DNA of 64,000 bases from Acorus gramineus. Taxonomy: Eukaryota > Streptophyta > Magnoliopsida > Acorales > Acoraceae. Made by a program: the position numbers and the translations under genes. The notes beneath the pieces were generated by a model. That model was given only the letters and a program-made list of their open reading frames with translations, was not told the origin of the DNA and made no database searches. Shown here in pieces: positions 32,209-43,519 of the stretch (the first letter of the stretch is position 1; every line of letters starts with the position of its first letter). The DNA lies in NCBI GenBank assembly GCA_030737835.1, contig CM060856.1, positions 17,277,116 through 17,341,115 of the forward strand, given 5' to 3'.

Positions 32209-34572
32209 GGTGAATTGCTTGGATGCCCCTCTCCCAATACTTGAATTTTTTTGTGTCCCTAAACTTTAAAATTATTTTTTTCTGAACCCCTGAGATGTTG
32301 TCTATGTTTTTTTTCCATGAACACTGCCACCTCACTTTAGATTTCTCCCCTAACTTTCCCCCCATTTTTATAATTGGTCATTACATTTCTATAAAGTTTG
32401 TACTAATTTGATGTAAATATTTTATGTACAGGAGGTCAACCATAGATGCCATGTGAAATATTTTAGAGACACCATGGCTATTTAATGTGGGGAAGACATA
32501 CATTGAAAGATTTCTCAGTTTGTCCATCACATATGAAACAGTGTTAACACATAAAATTATTGTGCACAAAAAAAATCAGACAATATCTCATGAATACATA
32601 TTTGGGAGACGACCAAGGGACTTATTATTGACTGGGGAAAGTTCTATGTGGGGGATGGGGGTTTTAGTTTCCAGGCAGATAGATTTGTTATGATGTAGGG
32701 GCATTATATTTAGCCCGTGCCCATGGGATTAGGTAGATGTCTCTTCTTTGGCTTTTTTGTTTTTGTTTTTGTTTTGTTTCTTTCAATTTAGGCTCTCGTC
32801 CTTTAATATATTAAGATGTCAATCTACGGTTCAATTAAAAAAGAGTCATGATACCCAGGTCCTAAAATATAAGCTTCACTCACAAGCTCCATGAGGTGTC
32901 ATCATCTCATTGGTTGGCTTGTTGACTTTTTAAAAAGGATAAAATGTCAAAATACAAATATGTCATTCATTAAAAATATTTCCCATTAACCCAAATCCCC
33001 CTTCTTTTTTTTCTTCTCAAATCAATTATTAATTTTATATATTTCAAAATTTGAATTTTGAAATCATTACCTATTAACTGAATTTTCTATTTCAGTTACT
33101 CCCAAAACTTACCTAAATTACACCAAAACTTACCTAAATTATTTTTTTGTTAAAATCCTTCAAACGGCTACTCCTTTCTTTTTTTCAAATTACATTCATA
33201 CTATATACATTTTTTTTAAGAATGTTATTAACTAAACTTTATAGCATTTAACAAACATCTTTTTAATTTACATAAATAAGATCATATCTGAAAATGGAAA
33301 TACATTTCCTAAATGTTTACATCCTTTACAATTATTTGTTGTATTTACATAAATACTGTTACATTTACGTAAATGTAACATTATAGTTACATTTACATAA
33401 CTGTTTTATATCTCGTGCAATGTTTAAAAAATTTTAAACAGATTCCCCATTAAATAGTCAGTTACATTTTATGAAAAATATCAAATAATTTTTTTGGGCT
33501 GAGTTACATTTAACAAATATTACATGAATTATTTGATTTATTTTCATAAAAACTGTTACATTTACATAAATGTAACATAACAGTTACATTTATCTAAATG
33601 TTTTACATTCCATGCAATTTACATGTAGTTGACACATTTATGAATATAATAAATATATAAATATATGCATGCAGTTGACTGTTACATTTACGAATGTAAC
33701 AAGAAATAACACAGATTTGAAAAATGATTATTTATATAGTCAATAATGTAGCAGTAGCATCAAACAAACTATCCATATATAAAATGTAACAGTATCGAGT
33801 GTTACATTTAAATATTGAGACAAAAACAAATCAAACTGTAAAAGATGACATTTAATTCATAGAAAAAATTCGTGTTTAAACATTTAAAATAAAAGGCAAA
33901 ACATCAATACCTCCATCAAGACTGCTCATCCCCTCAGTCTCTCTAGATGGGGTTAGCCTTTCAAAATGCAGTTTTTGGTGGTCGTCGCCGCGGATGGACA
34001 ACGAAACAGAGGGAAAGGTGGGGGTCTCAAATCCACGCACCGGTGACCGCGCGGACACGGAGAGGCGGAAGAGGTGGTGGTTCAATACGTGGTGCTTCGG
34101 AGGGACCTGATCGATTCATGGCCGTTCGGGAGCGTCGTCACCCAAGGCTGCCACTCCTCCGTTGCCGCTGTTTGGGCCCACAAAGACAACGTTCTGTTGA
34201 TTTTTATTACGATTTTTTGTTGACGAGGGAGAGAGAAAGAGAGTTTTTGGGTTTGTAACAAGAATTGATTTTGAATTTGAATGAAGGTTGAATCTCAAGA
34301 TGAGATATGATATAATAGCAAAGATTTTGAGTTTGAATGAAAGTTGAATCTCACGATTCTTGGAATAAATCTTGAAATGGTTATCAAATAAATGATATAA
34401 TAGCATTAAAGGCATAATAGACAATATACACATGCCACATCATGGAGCTTGATTTGGGACCTATAAAGTTGGGACTTGAAAATCATTATTGTTAAAAAAA
34501 CATCTCAAAATAGAAAATATGAATTAAAATTGAGGGGCACAAAAAAAAAAAAAGGCATCTGAGCAATTCACT
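32209..34572. mobile_element. Outer TIR element, split by another element
   Basis: The left end GGGTGAATTGCTTGGATGCC and the right end (inward GAGTGAATTGCTCAGATGCC) are inverse, and the match continues through a T-run into GTGxCCCTxAAxTTTAA. Flanks TTTTTTTTA and TTTTTAATA resemble a decayed 9-bp duplication. Most of the span is a second element at 32848-34486. Confidence 0.65.
32848..34486. mobile_element. Inner TIR element with GTTACATTTA palindromes and GC-rich island
   Basis: The left end ATGATACCCAGGTCC...AAGCTCCATGAGGTG pairs with the right end CATCATGGAGCTTG...GGGACCTATAAAG...AATCATTATT. Between 33340 and 33820 the word GTTACATTTA(c/t)xTAAATGTAAC recurs in palindromic form. At 33905-34250 the composition turns abruptly GC-rich, with CGTCGCCGCGGATGG and GCCGCTGTTTGGGCCC and a CTCTCTTTCTCTCTCCC leader-like stretch on the minus strand. 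A relative without that island lies at 42115-43512. No transposase. Confidence 0.65.
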
Positions 34573-34847
34573 CTTTTTAATATTCTCACCCACGACAACA
34601 TGGACGAGTATGTCCGATTGGTGATGCTAGTTTCGTCTAAAGTCTTAAATAAGGAATTGACGCATAAATATAATTATTTTACGGAAAGGATGTAAGACAT
34701 TTCTAAATTTTTTTTTTTTTTTTTTATCGGGGAGATAATTTATGAATATTTTAATTAGACTTATGAGTTCTTTAATTTTTCTTTATGAATGATTTAATTT
34801 AATTTAATTTAATATTTACATAAACTGAGTCAACCCTTGGCCCTTTA

Positions 34848-34962
34848 GAGTCTGTTTGGTTGACAGGTGGGATTGGGATTTTGTGAATTCTGGGATTCTA
34901 AATCCAGTGCATTGGGATTGTGAATCATGTCAACTTGTTTGGTACTGCATGGATTACAATAT

Positions 34963-35059
<97 letters not shown>

Positions 35060-35304
35060 GTAATACATATATCATAGCAAATTAGTTTATTATAAATTAC
35101 ATGAATCTCATATCATCTAATCAATATGTTATGAAAGCTTCCTTATTCATATATTATATAAATAAAGTAAATCAAGAGTATATATGAGCGTGTGCATCAC
35201 AATTAATGCTTGAATATATATATGTGCATATATGTATATTTTTTAATATATTATATTATATATAATATATATATATACATATATTTATATTAAATATGTT
35301 ATGT

Positions 35305-35364
<60 letters not shown>

Positions 35365-35704
35365 GTATGTATGTATGTATATTTTTTAATATATTATATT
35401 ATATATAATATATATATATACATATATTTATATTAAATATGTTATGTTTATATATATATATATATATTATGTGTTAAAGGAGATGAAGAGCATGCGTAAA
35501 AATATCTTTTTTTCAATCCACCTAGTTTGGGATTGGGGGAATACTTTTCTCTTGAGGGAGATTCCCAATCCCTCTAATTAAGGATTCCCAATCCACTCTC
35601 TCAACCCAAATCCCACTTTTAAAATTTATTCAAACAACTTATTAACCTGGATTGGGATTCTCAATCCCAATCCAAGCATCCAATACTCCTATCCAAACAG
35701 GCCC
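34848..35704. mobile_element. Tourist-like element expanded by AT/GT microsatellites
   Basis: Ends are GAGTCTGTTTGG and inverse GGGCCTGTTTGG, with TTA before and TGA after as possible 3-bp flanks. Near each end, ATTGGGATT words in opposite orientation extend the match. The middle is (AT)n at about 34960-35055, (GT)n at 35329-35360, (TATG)n after it, and a ~68-bp segment present twice (about 35235-35302 and 35378-35447). Confidence 0.65.
34960..35055. repeat. (AT)n microsatellite
   Basis: About 95 bp of almost pure AT dinucleotide. The length is probably polymorphic. Confidence 0.9.
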
Positions 35705-35988
35705 TGAGGAGCGAGGGACCGATAAAGGTAGAATAGCCAACAAAAAAAAAAAAAAATAATAATAAATTATTTAATGAAAATACATCACAATAGGTGTGTC
35801 TACTATCCGATATCAAAGTTGTTGCAGGGCAGATGTTCTGAACTTTCAATCCATGGAAATCCCATAGGAGAAAAGATTATGTTTACGCATAACCTCACTT
35901 TTGTGAACAAGAGCACTTTATCATATCCGGCTTTCTACCATGATCTTCTATGGCTGAGAAAGATGGGCCACGTAAATAAAGTAATGGA
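35705..35988. other. Host flank of the large hAT insertion
   Basis: A + strand frame (35774-35998) runs up to the hAT, with no recognised domain. The sequence resumes at 40046 on the other side (ACATTATCATATTGAC). Not called a gene. Confidence 0.4.
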
Positions 35989-36569
35989 TCTGCTGTAGGG
36001 GTGGCCATGGGTCGGGCCCGGGCTGGGACTTGACCGGGCTTGAGAGGCTTGGGGCCCGGGTCCGGGCCGGGCCGGGCCTAAAGTCCAAAATCAAGCCCGA
36101 ATCCGCCCATAGGCCCGGCCACGAACGGGCCAAGTCCGGGCCGGGCCGGGCTTAAGGTTCGGGCCGGGCTTTGTGCCCACACCTATTTTTTTCATTTTTT
36201 TAGTTAAATTAAAACATACAATAAAGTAAATAAAAAAGTTGAATAACTTGAATTGAACTATGAACAATAAAACTATTTGAATTGAATATTGATATAACTT
36301 AACAATAATTGCACATTATAAGTTTACAACAAAAAATATTTGAACATTAATTGAATAGCTATTATAAATTCATAGAAAAATATTTTAATGGAACATTACA
36401 ATGATTGAATATTAGCTTGTGGGTGATGACTGCATCACAATAAAATAAGTACATCCCAACTAGGTTGGCACCTACTCATTTTATCTATCATTTGCACAAC
36501 TCTACCCAAAGCCATCCTTCAAGAAATGACAAGAAAACAAGTAAATTTAAACTAAATTTCAATTTAAAT

Positions 36570-38574
36570 TTACAACATCATCAAATTGGTCTCCAAGAGC
36601 CTCCTCAGCCAAGATAGTCTGAGTTCTTTTTGTGCTTTGTACCAATCTCGTAGGCACACGCACTGCTCGACTACATCTGGATGTAAACGACTTCTATAAT
36701 CATTCAATACTCGATTTCCAGTGCTAAATGCTGATTCTGAAGCAACTTGTGAAGCAGGAACAGTTAATAAGTCTCGAGCCATAGCAGAAAGAACAGGAAA
36801 TCGATTTTCTTGCCCCTTCCACCATGCCAAAACATCAAAAGTCCCTTCGCCATCTTCTTCGACATTTGGTTCTTGAAGGTAGCGTTGTAGTTCAGATGTA
36901 CCACTGCCACCTAGCGACCGGTTCAGAGTGCTTAGTCGCACCTTGAATTGTTTCCACCCTGACACTGATTTTTCCCTCGGTTGTTGTGATGAGGATGTAT
37001 CGGCTTCACCACTTTGTCTTTGAGTATTCTCCCTTTGAAACCTGTATTCTTCAAACATAGCTTGTAAAACAGAATTAATTTGAGCAATATTTTCATAATC
37101 CGTGCCACTATCAGGACCATTAAAACATTGATAAATATATTCAACTAAAATTTGCAGACCACTTATTTTAAAACGAGGGTCCATAATAGTGGCTAATCCA
37201 AAAATGATGGGAATTTTTTCCCAATATTTTCAAAATTTTGCCTCCATTGCTTCACAAATTGGTTCAAAAGCAACTTCATCTCTATGTTGGTTAAAAACAT
37301 CACAAATATGGAACAAATGGAGTAGTACCTGGTTGGAAGTAGCATAATAAATTCCAGAAAAACAAACAGTAGCATTATAAAAAACTTTGAATAAATCTCT
37401 AATCATTTCTAAGCATGCCCAATCTTCAAGACTAATTTCCTCATCATAATTTTTCTGTAACAAATATGTACTAATAACATTTTTATAAGGAAGAGCTGCT
37501 TCAATCATCAAATAAGTAGAATTCCACCGATGTCTAACATCCGTCGGTATTTTTCTACTTCTAAGACCTGCAGTTTTACATGCTTGACGAAATTCTTGAT
37601 ATCTACTTGTAGAAGAAAAAATAAATGAAACATTGTTTTATACGCTCAATAAATGGCTTAACGGCTTCTAAACCATCCTGCACAATAAGATTGAGTATAT
37701 GACAACAACAACGAACATGTAATAATTTGGATGTTGTACATGAAGGCAAGCATCTTTCTAGAAATCTAGCTAAAACATCATTAGAAGAAGCATTATCTAA
37801 AGTAATTGTAAAAATTTTCTCATAAATACCCCAATTTTGAAGTTGGTTGATGATACTAGTTGCCATCGCTTGTCCTGTATGGGGGGCATCAAGATCAGAA
37901 AAACAAATAATTCTTTTCTGCAATATCCAATTTGCATCAATGAAATGAGCTGTTAGTGAAATATAACATAAAGGTTGGTTAGAAGTCCATAAATCAGAAG
38001 TTAAACAAACTCTTCCAGGAATATTACTAAGGGTTACAAGTAAATCTGTCTTCTCTTCAGCATATAATTTTTCGACATCTCTCTTAACTGTGTTGCGAGA
38101 AATTGGTTGAAATTGAGGACCAAAAGCTTTTTGGATCCACTCTTCAAAATCAGGATGCTCAACCCTTGAAAATGGTTGTTCAGTCTTGATTATATATTTC
38201 ACAGTTTCTCTTCTAGCAACAACTTGATTAAAACTAAAATTTGACAATTGCCCAGTCGAAGTTCTACTTAATTGTGATTGAAATTTCGATCCAACAATTT
38301 TACGGGTACATTCAGCAGCATGTCTAATTAAGTGGCTAGTGCCACTAGAAGAATTAGCAGTTAATTCCTTACCACAGAAACGACATTTAGCAACTGTTTT
38401 GAAATATCCCGCAGGTTTTGTAGGATCTTGAACACTTATCTTGTCAAAAGTGTCCCAAGCTGCTGAAGGTTTTCGTTTTGGTTTGGAGGTGCCAACTTCA
38501 TCTACAGCAGGGGAACCAACTGATGGATTTTCAGCATCAGCTCTAAAAACATTATCTGCAGAACTATCAGCCAT
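36570..38574 (-). pseudogene. hAT transposase, one frameshift and one stop
   Basis: Translation from the ATG at 38574 (MADSS) gives a BED zinc finger (CRFCGKELTAN...HLIRHAAEC). The RNase H-like core follows: LTSDLWTSN, with the first catalytic Asp; TLDNASSND, with the second; and RCCCHILNLIVQDG. Near 37625 the reading frame shifts within a T-run. It resumes as RYQEFRQACKTAG and continues to EAMEAKF, where one in-frame TGA (near 37227) precedes KYWEKIPIIFGLA. The last part (36570-37184) contains MDPRFK and the hAT C-terminal dimerisation domain (DVLAWWK, FPVLSAMARDLLTVPAS, SAFSTGNRVL, CLRDW). The total of ~660 residues is full length for the family. With only two breaks, inactivation looks recent. 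An alternative upstream ATG at 38664 is less likely. Confidence 0.9.
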
Positions 38575-38794
38575 TGTAATGTTAAAAAATATTGATATAA
38601 ATAATATATGAAAGAAGAAAAGAGTTTTAGAGAGATCAATCAAATGATTTAGCAAAGAACACAAAAACTTCCGCTTGAACTTCGTAGAGCAACTTCAGAG
38701 AGTTTGAGAGTATGAGAGATAAGTGATTGAAACTTGAAAGGTTATGGGGATATTTATAGTGTTTTTGTTTATTTTAAAATTCAAATTACAATGG

Positions 38795-38893
38795 AATCCA
38801 CCAAATTTCAAAAAATAGCCGTTGGGGAGGGTTTCAAAAAATAGCCGTTGGGGAGAGTTTCAAAAAATAGCCGTTGGGGAGGGTTTTAAAAAA
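38795..38893. repeat. Short tandem repeat in the hAT 5' region
   Basis: Three ~29-bp units containing AAAAAATAGCCGTTGGGGAG. The last unit is interrupted by the MITE at 38894. Confidence 0.8.
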
Positions 38894-39850
38894 GGGTTAA
38901 AGACATTTAAGTCCCTACAAACATGGGAAAACCCATATAAGTCCCTACTAAAATTAGGACAGACGTACGAGTCCCTGAAAACTCAGAAAAACCCAATTAT
39001 CATCCCTGAGTTAAATTTCCATCTAAATGTAACGGAATATTCCTAGAATATTCCATCACATATAATTGTGTAGACATTAAAGTCCTTATAAACAGTCATA
39101 AAGACAAATTAGTCCCTGCAAAAGATAAAATTGCCCATAAAAGACTTTTACATTAAATTGTGTATATATTGTAGTCCCTATAAATAATCATAAAGACAAA
39201 TTAGTCACCGCAAAAAACAAAATTTCCCTTGAAAGACTTTTATATATAATTGAATAGACATTACAGTCCTTATAAACAATCGTAAAGACAAATTGGTCCC
39301 TCTAAAAGACAAAAATACCCTTGAAGGATTTTTACATTTAATTGTGCAGACATTGCAATTTAAAAATTAAATACCCTCTAAAATACTGCAATTTCTACAC
39401 AATTAAATGTAAAAAATTTTCAAGGGCATTTTTGTTTTTTACATGTACCAATTTGTCTTTACGATTATTTATAAGGACTGTAATGTCTATTCAATTAAAT
39501 GTAAAAATCTTTCAGGGGCAATTTTGTCTTTTGCAAGGACTAATTTGTCTTTATGATTGTTTACAGGGACTGCAATGTGTACACAATTTAATGTAAAAGT
39601 CTTTCAGGGGTAATTTTGTCTTTTGCAGGGACTAATTTGTCTTTATGACTGTTTATAAGGACTTCAATGTCAATACAATTATATGTGACAGAATATTCTG
39701 GGAATATTCCGTTAAGTTTGGATGGAAATTTAACTCAGGGATGATAATTGGGTTTTTCTGAGTTTTCAGGGACTCGTACATCTGTCCTAATTTTAGTAGG
39801 GACTTATATGGGTTTTCTCATGTTTGTAGGGACTTAAATGTCTTTAACCC
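38894..39850. mobile_element. Mutator-like fold-back MITE with perfect 9-bp TSD
   Basis: Starts GGGTTAAAGACATTTAAGTC and ends with its inverse GACTTAAATGTCTTTAACCC. TTTAAAAAA lies on both sides (38885-38893 and 39851-39859), a perfect 9-bp duplication as expected for Mutator. The inverted arms are very long (several hundred bp) and are partly tandem arrays of ~80-bp units with TAAAGACAAATTxGTCCCT and AATTGTGTAGACATT. No ORF. It is inserted in the hAT and so is younger than it. Confidence 0.9.
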
Positions 39851-40053
39851 TTTAAAAAAACCCTTAGGGTCCATGACCGGGCCGGGCCCGGGCCTACGGG
39901 CGGGCTTTCCCGGGCCGGGCTTTGGGGTTTTTGCCAAGGCCCAAGCCCGGCCCTATGGAAGGTCCGGGCCCGGGCCGGGCCGGGCTTAGGCCTGAAAATT
40001 TTCGGGCTGGGTCCGGGCTCGCGGGCCGTTTGGCCACCCCTAAATTCTGCTGT

Positions 40054-40891
40054 ACATTATCATATTGACAATGAGACTCTTTTCTTTTTAACTTGGTTTT
40101 ATTTGCCTTGGCTTGTATTGATCCACATGACTTCTTGAACACATGGTAACATGGCCAATAAGCTAGATGGAGCGTTGAACTTAACTTCGTTCAACTTAAG
40201 CCATATGATTCTAGACGACCTTTCTTGCTCCCCAAGACCTGAAATCCCCGTCATGTTCAGTTCATGGGTTCGAGGCAGGTTTTAATCCAACTTGGACCGG
40301 TGCTGCTAAAGTTCCTGAATCAACTGTTTATGAATTTCTCTTTAGTGGGGTTGTGTCATTTTCTTTTTTCTCTTCTTGCTCATGGAGGACATAAGAATAG
40401 GAGAGATCATTCCTTCGCGATTGAACCTGATCTTTCGAGCTTTAAACAACGAATGAAAACATAGTTTAGCTCACTCAAACATTGGCATGGACGAAGGGTA
40501 AGTACAGGAAGTGACGGAATGTAGACAGACCACATCCTGGGGAACGCACAGAAGAAGCGAGTGAGTGAAGCAAAGAAGCGATCCGTTATTTATCTCCGTG
40601 AGGTGCGGAGCATTTCTCGAAGGGAGGGTAATGAACGGCATTTCCTCTCTATGATGATCTACTCCATAAACTAAATACTTGCTCTTTATATAGGCCAAAA
40701 AGTTAGAAAAACTAACATAAGTCCTAATAGTAATTCTAGTGGGTCTCCAGTAGTATCTCTATACTTATTAAAAATAATTAAAAACAAATAAAAAATTTCT
40801 CAATAGGTATCTATCCTCAATACTAATATGTCACGGATAAGTTTATATCGTACCCTAAATGGGTGCTTTAAAAGGTGATGCCATTTTTTTA
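40054..40891. other. Spacer with unidentified repeat-like stretch
   Basis: Sequence around 40440-40800 (CTTTATATAGGCCAAAAAG, AACTAACATAAGTCCTAATA) resembles the inside of some LTRs, read on the minus strand, but borders are not visible. No gene. Confidence 0.35.
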
Positions 40892-41428
40892 GGGTTATTT
40901 AGTTTCCACCCCCCTGAAAAATAAGCATATTATAAAAAAAAACCCTGCAAAAATTTAGTTGATTATTAATCTCTTGTAAAGTTATTACGTCTTATTAAGA
41001 AACCCAACCATTTTGGGTTATTTATTTTGCCCTTCCTAAACAGGTAAATTATTAAAAAAACCCTAAAAAAACATTATTATTTTAAGACTCCTACAAATTG
41101 TAGCTACCTTTGTAAAAAAATTAGTTATATCTTCTATTATAGAAACCATTAGAAAATGATTGATACGAAATTAGTATGAACAGTTTCTGCAATACATTAA
41201 ACTTGTGTGATTATTATGAAGATAATATGCATTTGAGGAATCCTAGAATAATAATGTGTATCTGGAGGGGGTTTTAAATAATCTATTTATTCAGAAAGGG
41301 TAGAAACTAAACATTGGGTTTTTTTTAATAAGATGCAATAACTTTGTAAAGGGTTGATAATAAATTCATTTTTTATAGGGGTTTTCAATAATTCACTAAT
41401 TTTACAGAGGGTGGAAACTAATAAACCC
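40892..41428. mobile_element. Mutator-like MITE with ~20-bp perfect-core TIRs
   Basis: Left GGGTTATTTAGTTTCCACCC; right GGGTGGAAACTAATAAACCC, the inverse with one mismatch. Inner arm words TCTTATTAAGAAACCCAA and TTTTTTTTAATAAGATGCAA continue the pairing. Flanks ATTTTTTTA and TTTTTATAA are a poor 9-bp match. Same family as 25927-27441. No ORF. Confidence 0.75.
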
Positions 41429-41467
41429 TTTTTATAACCACCGGCTAAGTTTGAAGGTAGCTACACT

Positions 41468-41968
41468 TGGCTTGGTTTGGCATTGGGATAAGGGGTTGAG
41501 ATAAGGAAATAATTGGTTTAAATCATATGTTATCCCATATGGCATACGATAAAAAAAGATAAAGCATGTGCAATTGTCCATATTTTGAGAGAAAAATGAT
41601 GATATTTTGTTCTAGATAAAAGGTGAAATATATTTTACCCTATTTTTTAACCTCATTTTGTAAAACATAGACAACTTTAATGACTATCCTTCCAAAAAAA
41701 ACAAAAATAAAAAACTTCATGAAACCAAAACCAACAATATTAATGCCTCATTAATAGAAAGGGTAGACTTGATATTTTTTAATTTTTTATGAAGTTATCT
41801 CATATTTTAAATCATGTGATCCAAATGGAAAATTAAGGATAAGAAAACAAAAAAATAGAGATAACAAAATACATTATCAAATGTAAATCTGAATAAAAAT
41901 AATGATTTTTTTATCCCCATAAATTAGGCTAACTTATCCTAAATATTTATCCCTTTACCAAACCTGTT
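41468..41968. mobile_element. MITE family D, copy 2
   Basis: Left TTGGTTTGGCATTGGGATAA; right end inward AACAGGTTTGGTAAAGGGAT. Inner features shared with 7933-8240 are GATAAAAAA-rich arms and ACTTATCCTAAATATTTATC. No coding sequence. Confidence 0.6.
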
Positions 41969-42114
41969 AGTGTCCGTTTGGATGCATGTTGCATAAGCCC
42001 CGATTTTCAATTTGAAGGGTTTCAATTTGAATCGATGAGTGGGCCGCTTTTTTTTACCACTGTTCATAATCTAGAAATCATGTTTGGCATAAAGGCTGGT
42101 GTTTGGATTTGTAG

Positions 42115-43512
42115 AAAGAGTCCGGCTACAGAGGCCCCACCATTTAGGCCCTATTCAGAATCCTCATGAGGTGTCATTATCTCATTGGTTGCTTATTTGA
42201 CTTTTAAAAAATGTTAAGAATACAAAATATAATATTACCCTTATTTAAAACCCACGATTTTCTCCCTCATTAAATTTATCTCCACCTTTTTCGAAAAACA
42301 TATCAACATATTCAATTCATTTCATGTAACCTATTTTTTTCAAAACCAATATAAAAAAAAGAAAACAAAATCAAAATTCTAGGGTTTTTTTAAAAAGAAA
42401 CTGAAAAACGAAATCATTCAAAAAACCCATTTCATCAAAAACACCAAAAAAAGACCAAATTTTTGTTTGCGGTATCTCATGCAACCAGAAAACGATGGCG
42501 ATAAGGAATAATCAACGTTTTTTTTTAAAACATTGTTGTTAATTTGTAATTTTTCGATTCCAATCACCAAACAAATTATTTGTGATGGATGCAATTTTTT
42601 TTAATAAATGCAGAAATGAAACACAAATCACAGTATAAAATTAGAGTTCGGAATAAAATTCAGTTACATTTATAAAATGTAACTTAATTTTAAAAATAAA
42701 TTGCATTAAAAGTTAGTTACATTTATAAATGTAACTTACTTCGTTTGTATAAAGCAATTAAAAGTTAGTTACATTCCACAATGTAACTCACTTCCAGATA
42801 TAATTGTTAAATAATTTAAAGATCGTACGCCCTGATCTAAAGCTGTCAGATTTAAAATCTAGCACCAAATTCGATAAAAAAAAATTGTAACAAATGCAAA
42901 ACAAACAAAAAATAAAAGGCCGCACCTGAATCGACAAACATTGGAAACAACATCCAATCGTTCAATTATGATTTCTGATCTGATCGAAGGCTGAAAAGTC
43001 CTGCAAAAAACAAATCAATGCTTGAAAAACGTCCAATCCTCTAAAAAACAAATTAATGCATGAAAAATTTCCGGTCCTCCAAAAAACAAATCAATGCTTG
43101 AAAAACCTTCAAAACAACCTTCTGATTTGGTTCTATGTGTTCTTAAAAAAATGTTGTAAAAGAGTTATTGAATTTAATATTTAGAATCAAATTCAATAAT
43201 AAAAAATTGTAACAAATGTAAAACAAGGAATGTGACCCGAATACAAATTTTATTTTAGGTGGAGAAGAAAAAGAAGCCGTAAATGAACAGACAGACAGAT
43301 CATGTATTTTTTTTCATCTTATAAAGCAAAAGAGAAAACTATCAATTACCAAAAATAATGGGATTTGATCATCCAAACAAATTCAAAAAATCATGACACA
43401 TCAGCCATTGTAACCAACTCCTTGATTGAAAAAGACAGAAAGAGAATAATAGGTATTAACACTTGTGCCACCTTATGGGGCCTATAAAATGGGGCATGTG
43501 AATCATTATTGT
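42115..43512. mobile_element. Relative of the 32848-34486 element, without the GC island
   Basis: Left TCCTCATGAGGTGTCATTAT, then CTCATTGGTTG and TTTGACTTTT, as in the first copy. Right end CACCTTATGGGGCCTATAAA then TGAATCATTATTGTT. GTTACATTTATAAATGTAAC words recur at 42660-42800. There is no GC-rich insert and no ORF. Confidence 0.6.
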
Positions 43513-43519
43513 TGTAAAA

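Larger units (their letters stand above)
35997..40045 (-). mobile_element. hAT DNA transposon (~4 kb), nearly autonomous, with a nested MITE
   Basis: Terminal AGGGGTGGCC (35997-36006) is matched inversely by GGCCACCCCT (40032-40041). TCTGCTGT stands outside both ends (35989-35996 and 40046-40053), a perfect 8-bp repeat if four extra bases at the right end (AAAT) are counted with the element. Both subterminal regions are arrays of CGGGCCGGGC and GGGCCCGGGC words, probably transposase-binding sites. The minus strand carries a hAT transposase (36570-38574). Upstream of it are three ~29-bp tandem copies containing AAAAAATAGCCGTTGGGGAG (38795-38890), and then the Mutator-like MITE at 38894-39850. 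Without the MITE the element is ~3.1 kb, a normal autonomous hAT size. Confidence 0.9.

Noticed and set aside
34845-35075. Frame of alternating Ile-Tyr
   Set aside because: Translation of an (AT)n microsatellite.
35774-35998. Possible host exon cut by the large hAT
   Set aside because: No recognised domain, and the continuation beyond 40046 closes at once.
42085-42170. Tourist-like end at TCCGTTTGGATGC (41971) pairing with nearby sequence
   Set aside because: No inverse partner or 3-bp TSD could be found.
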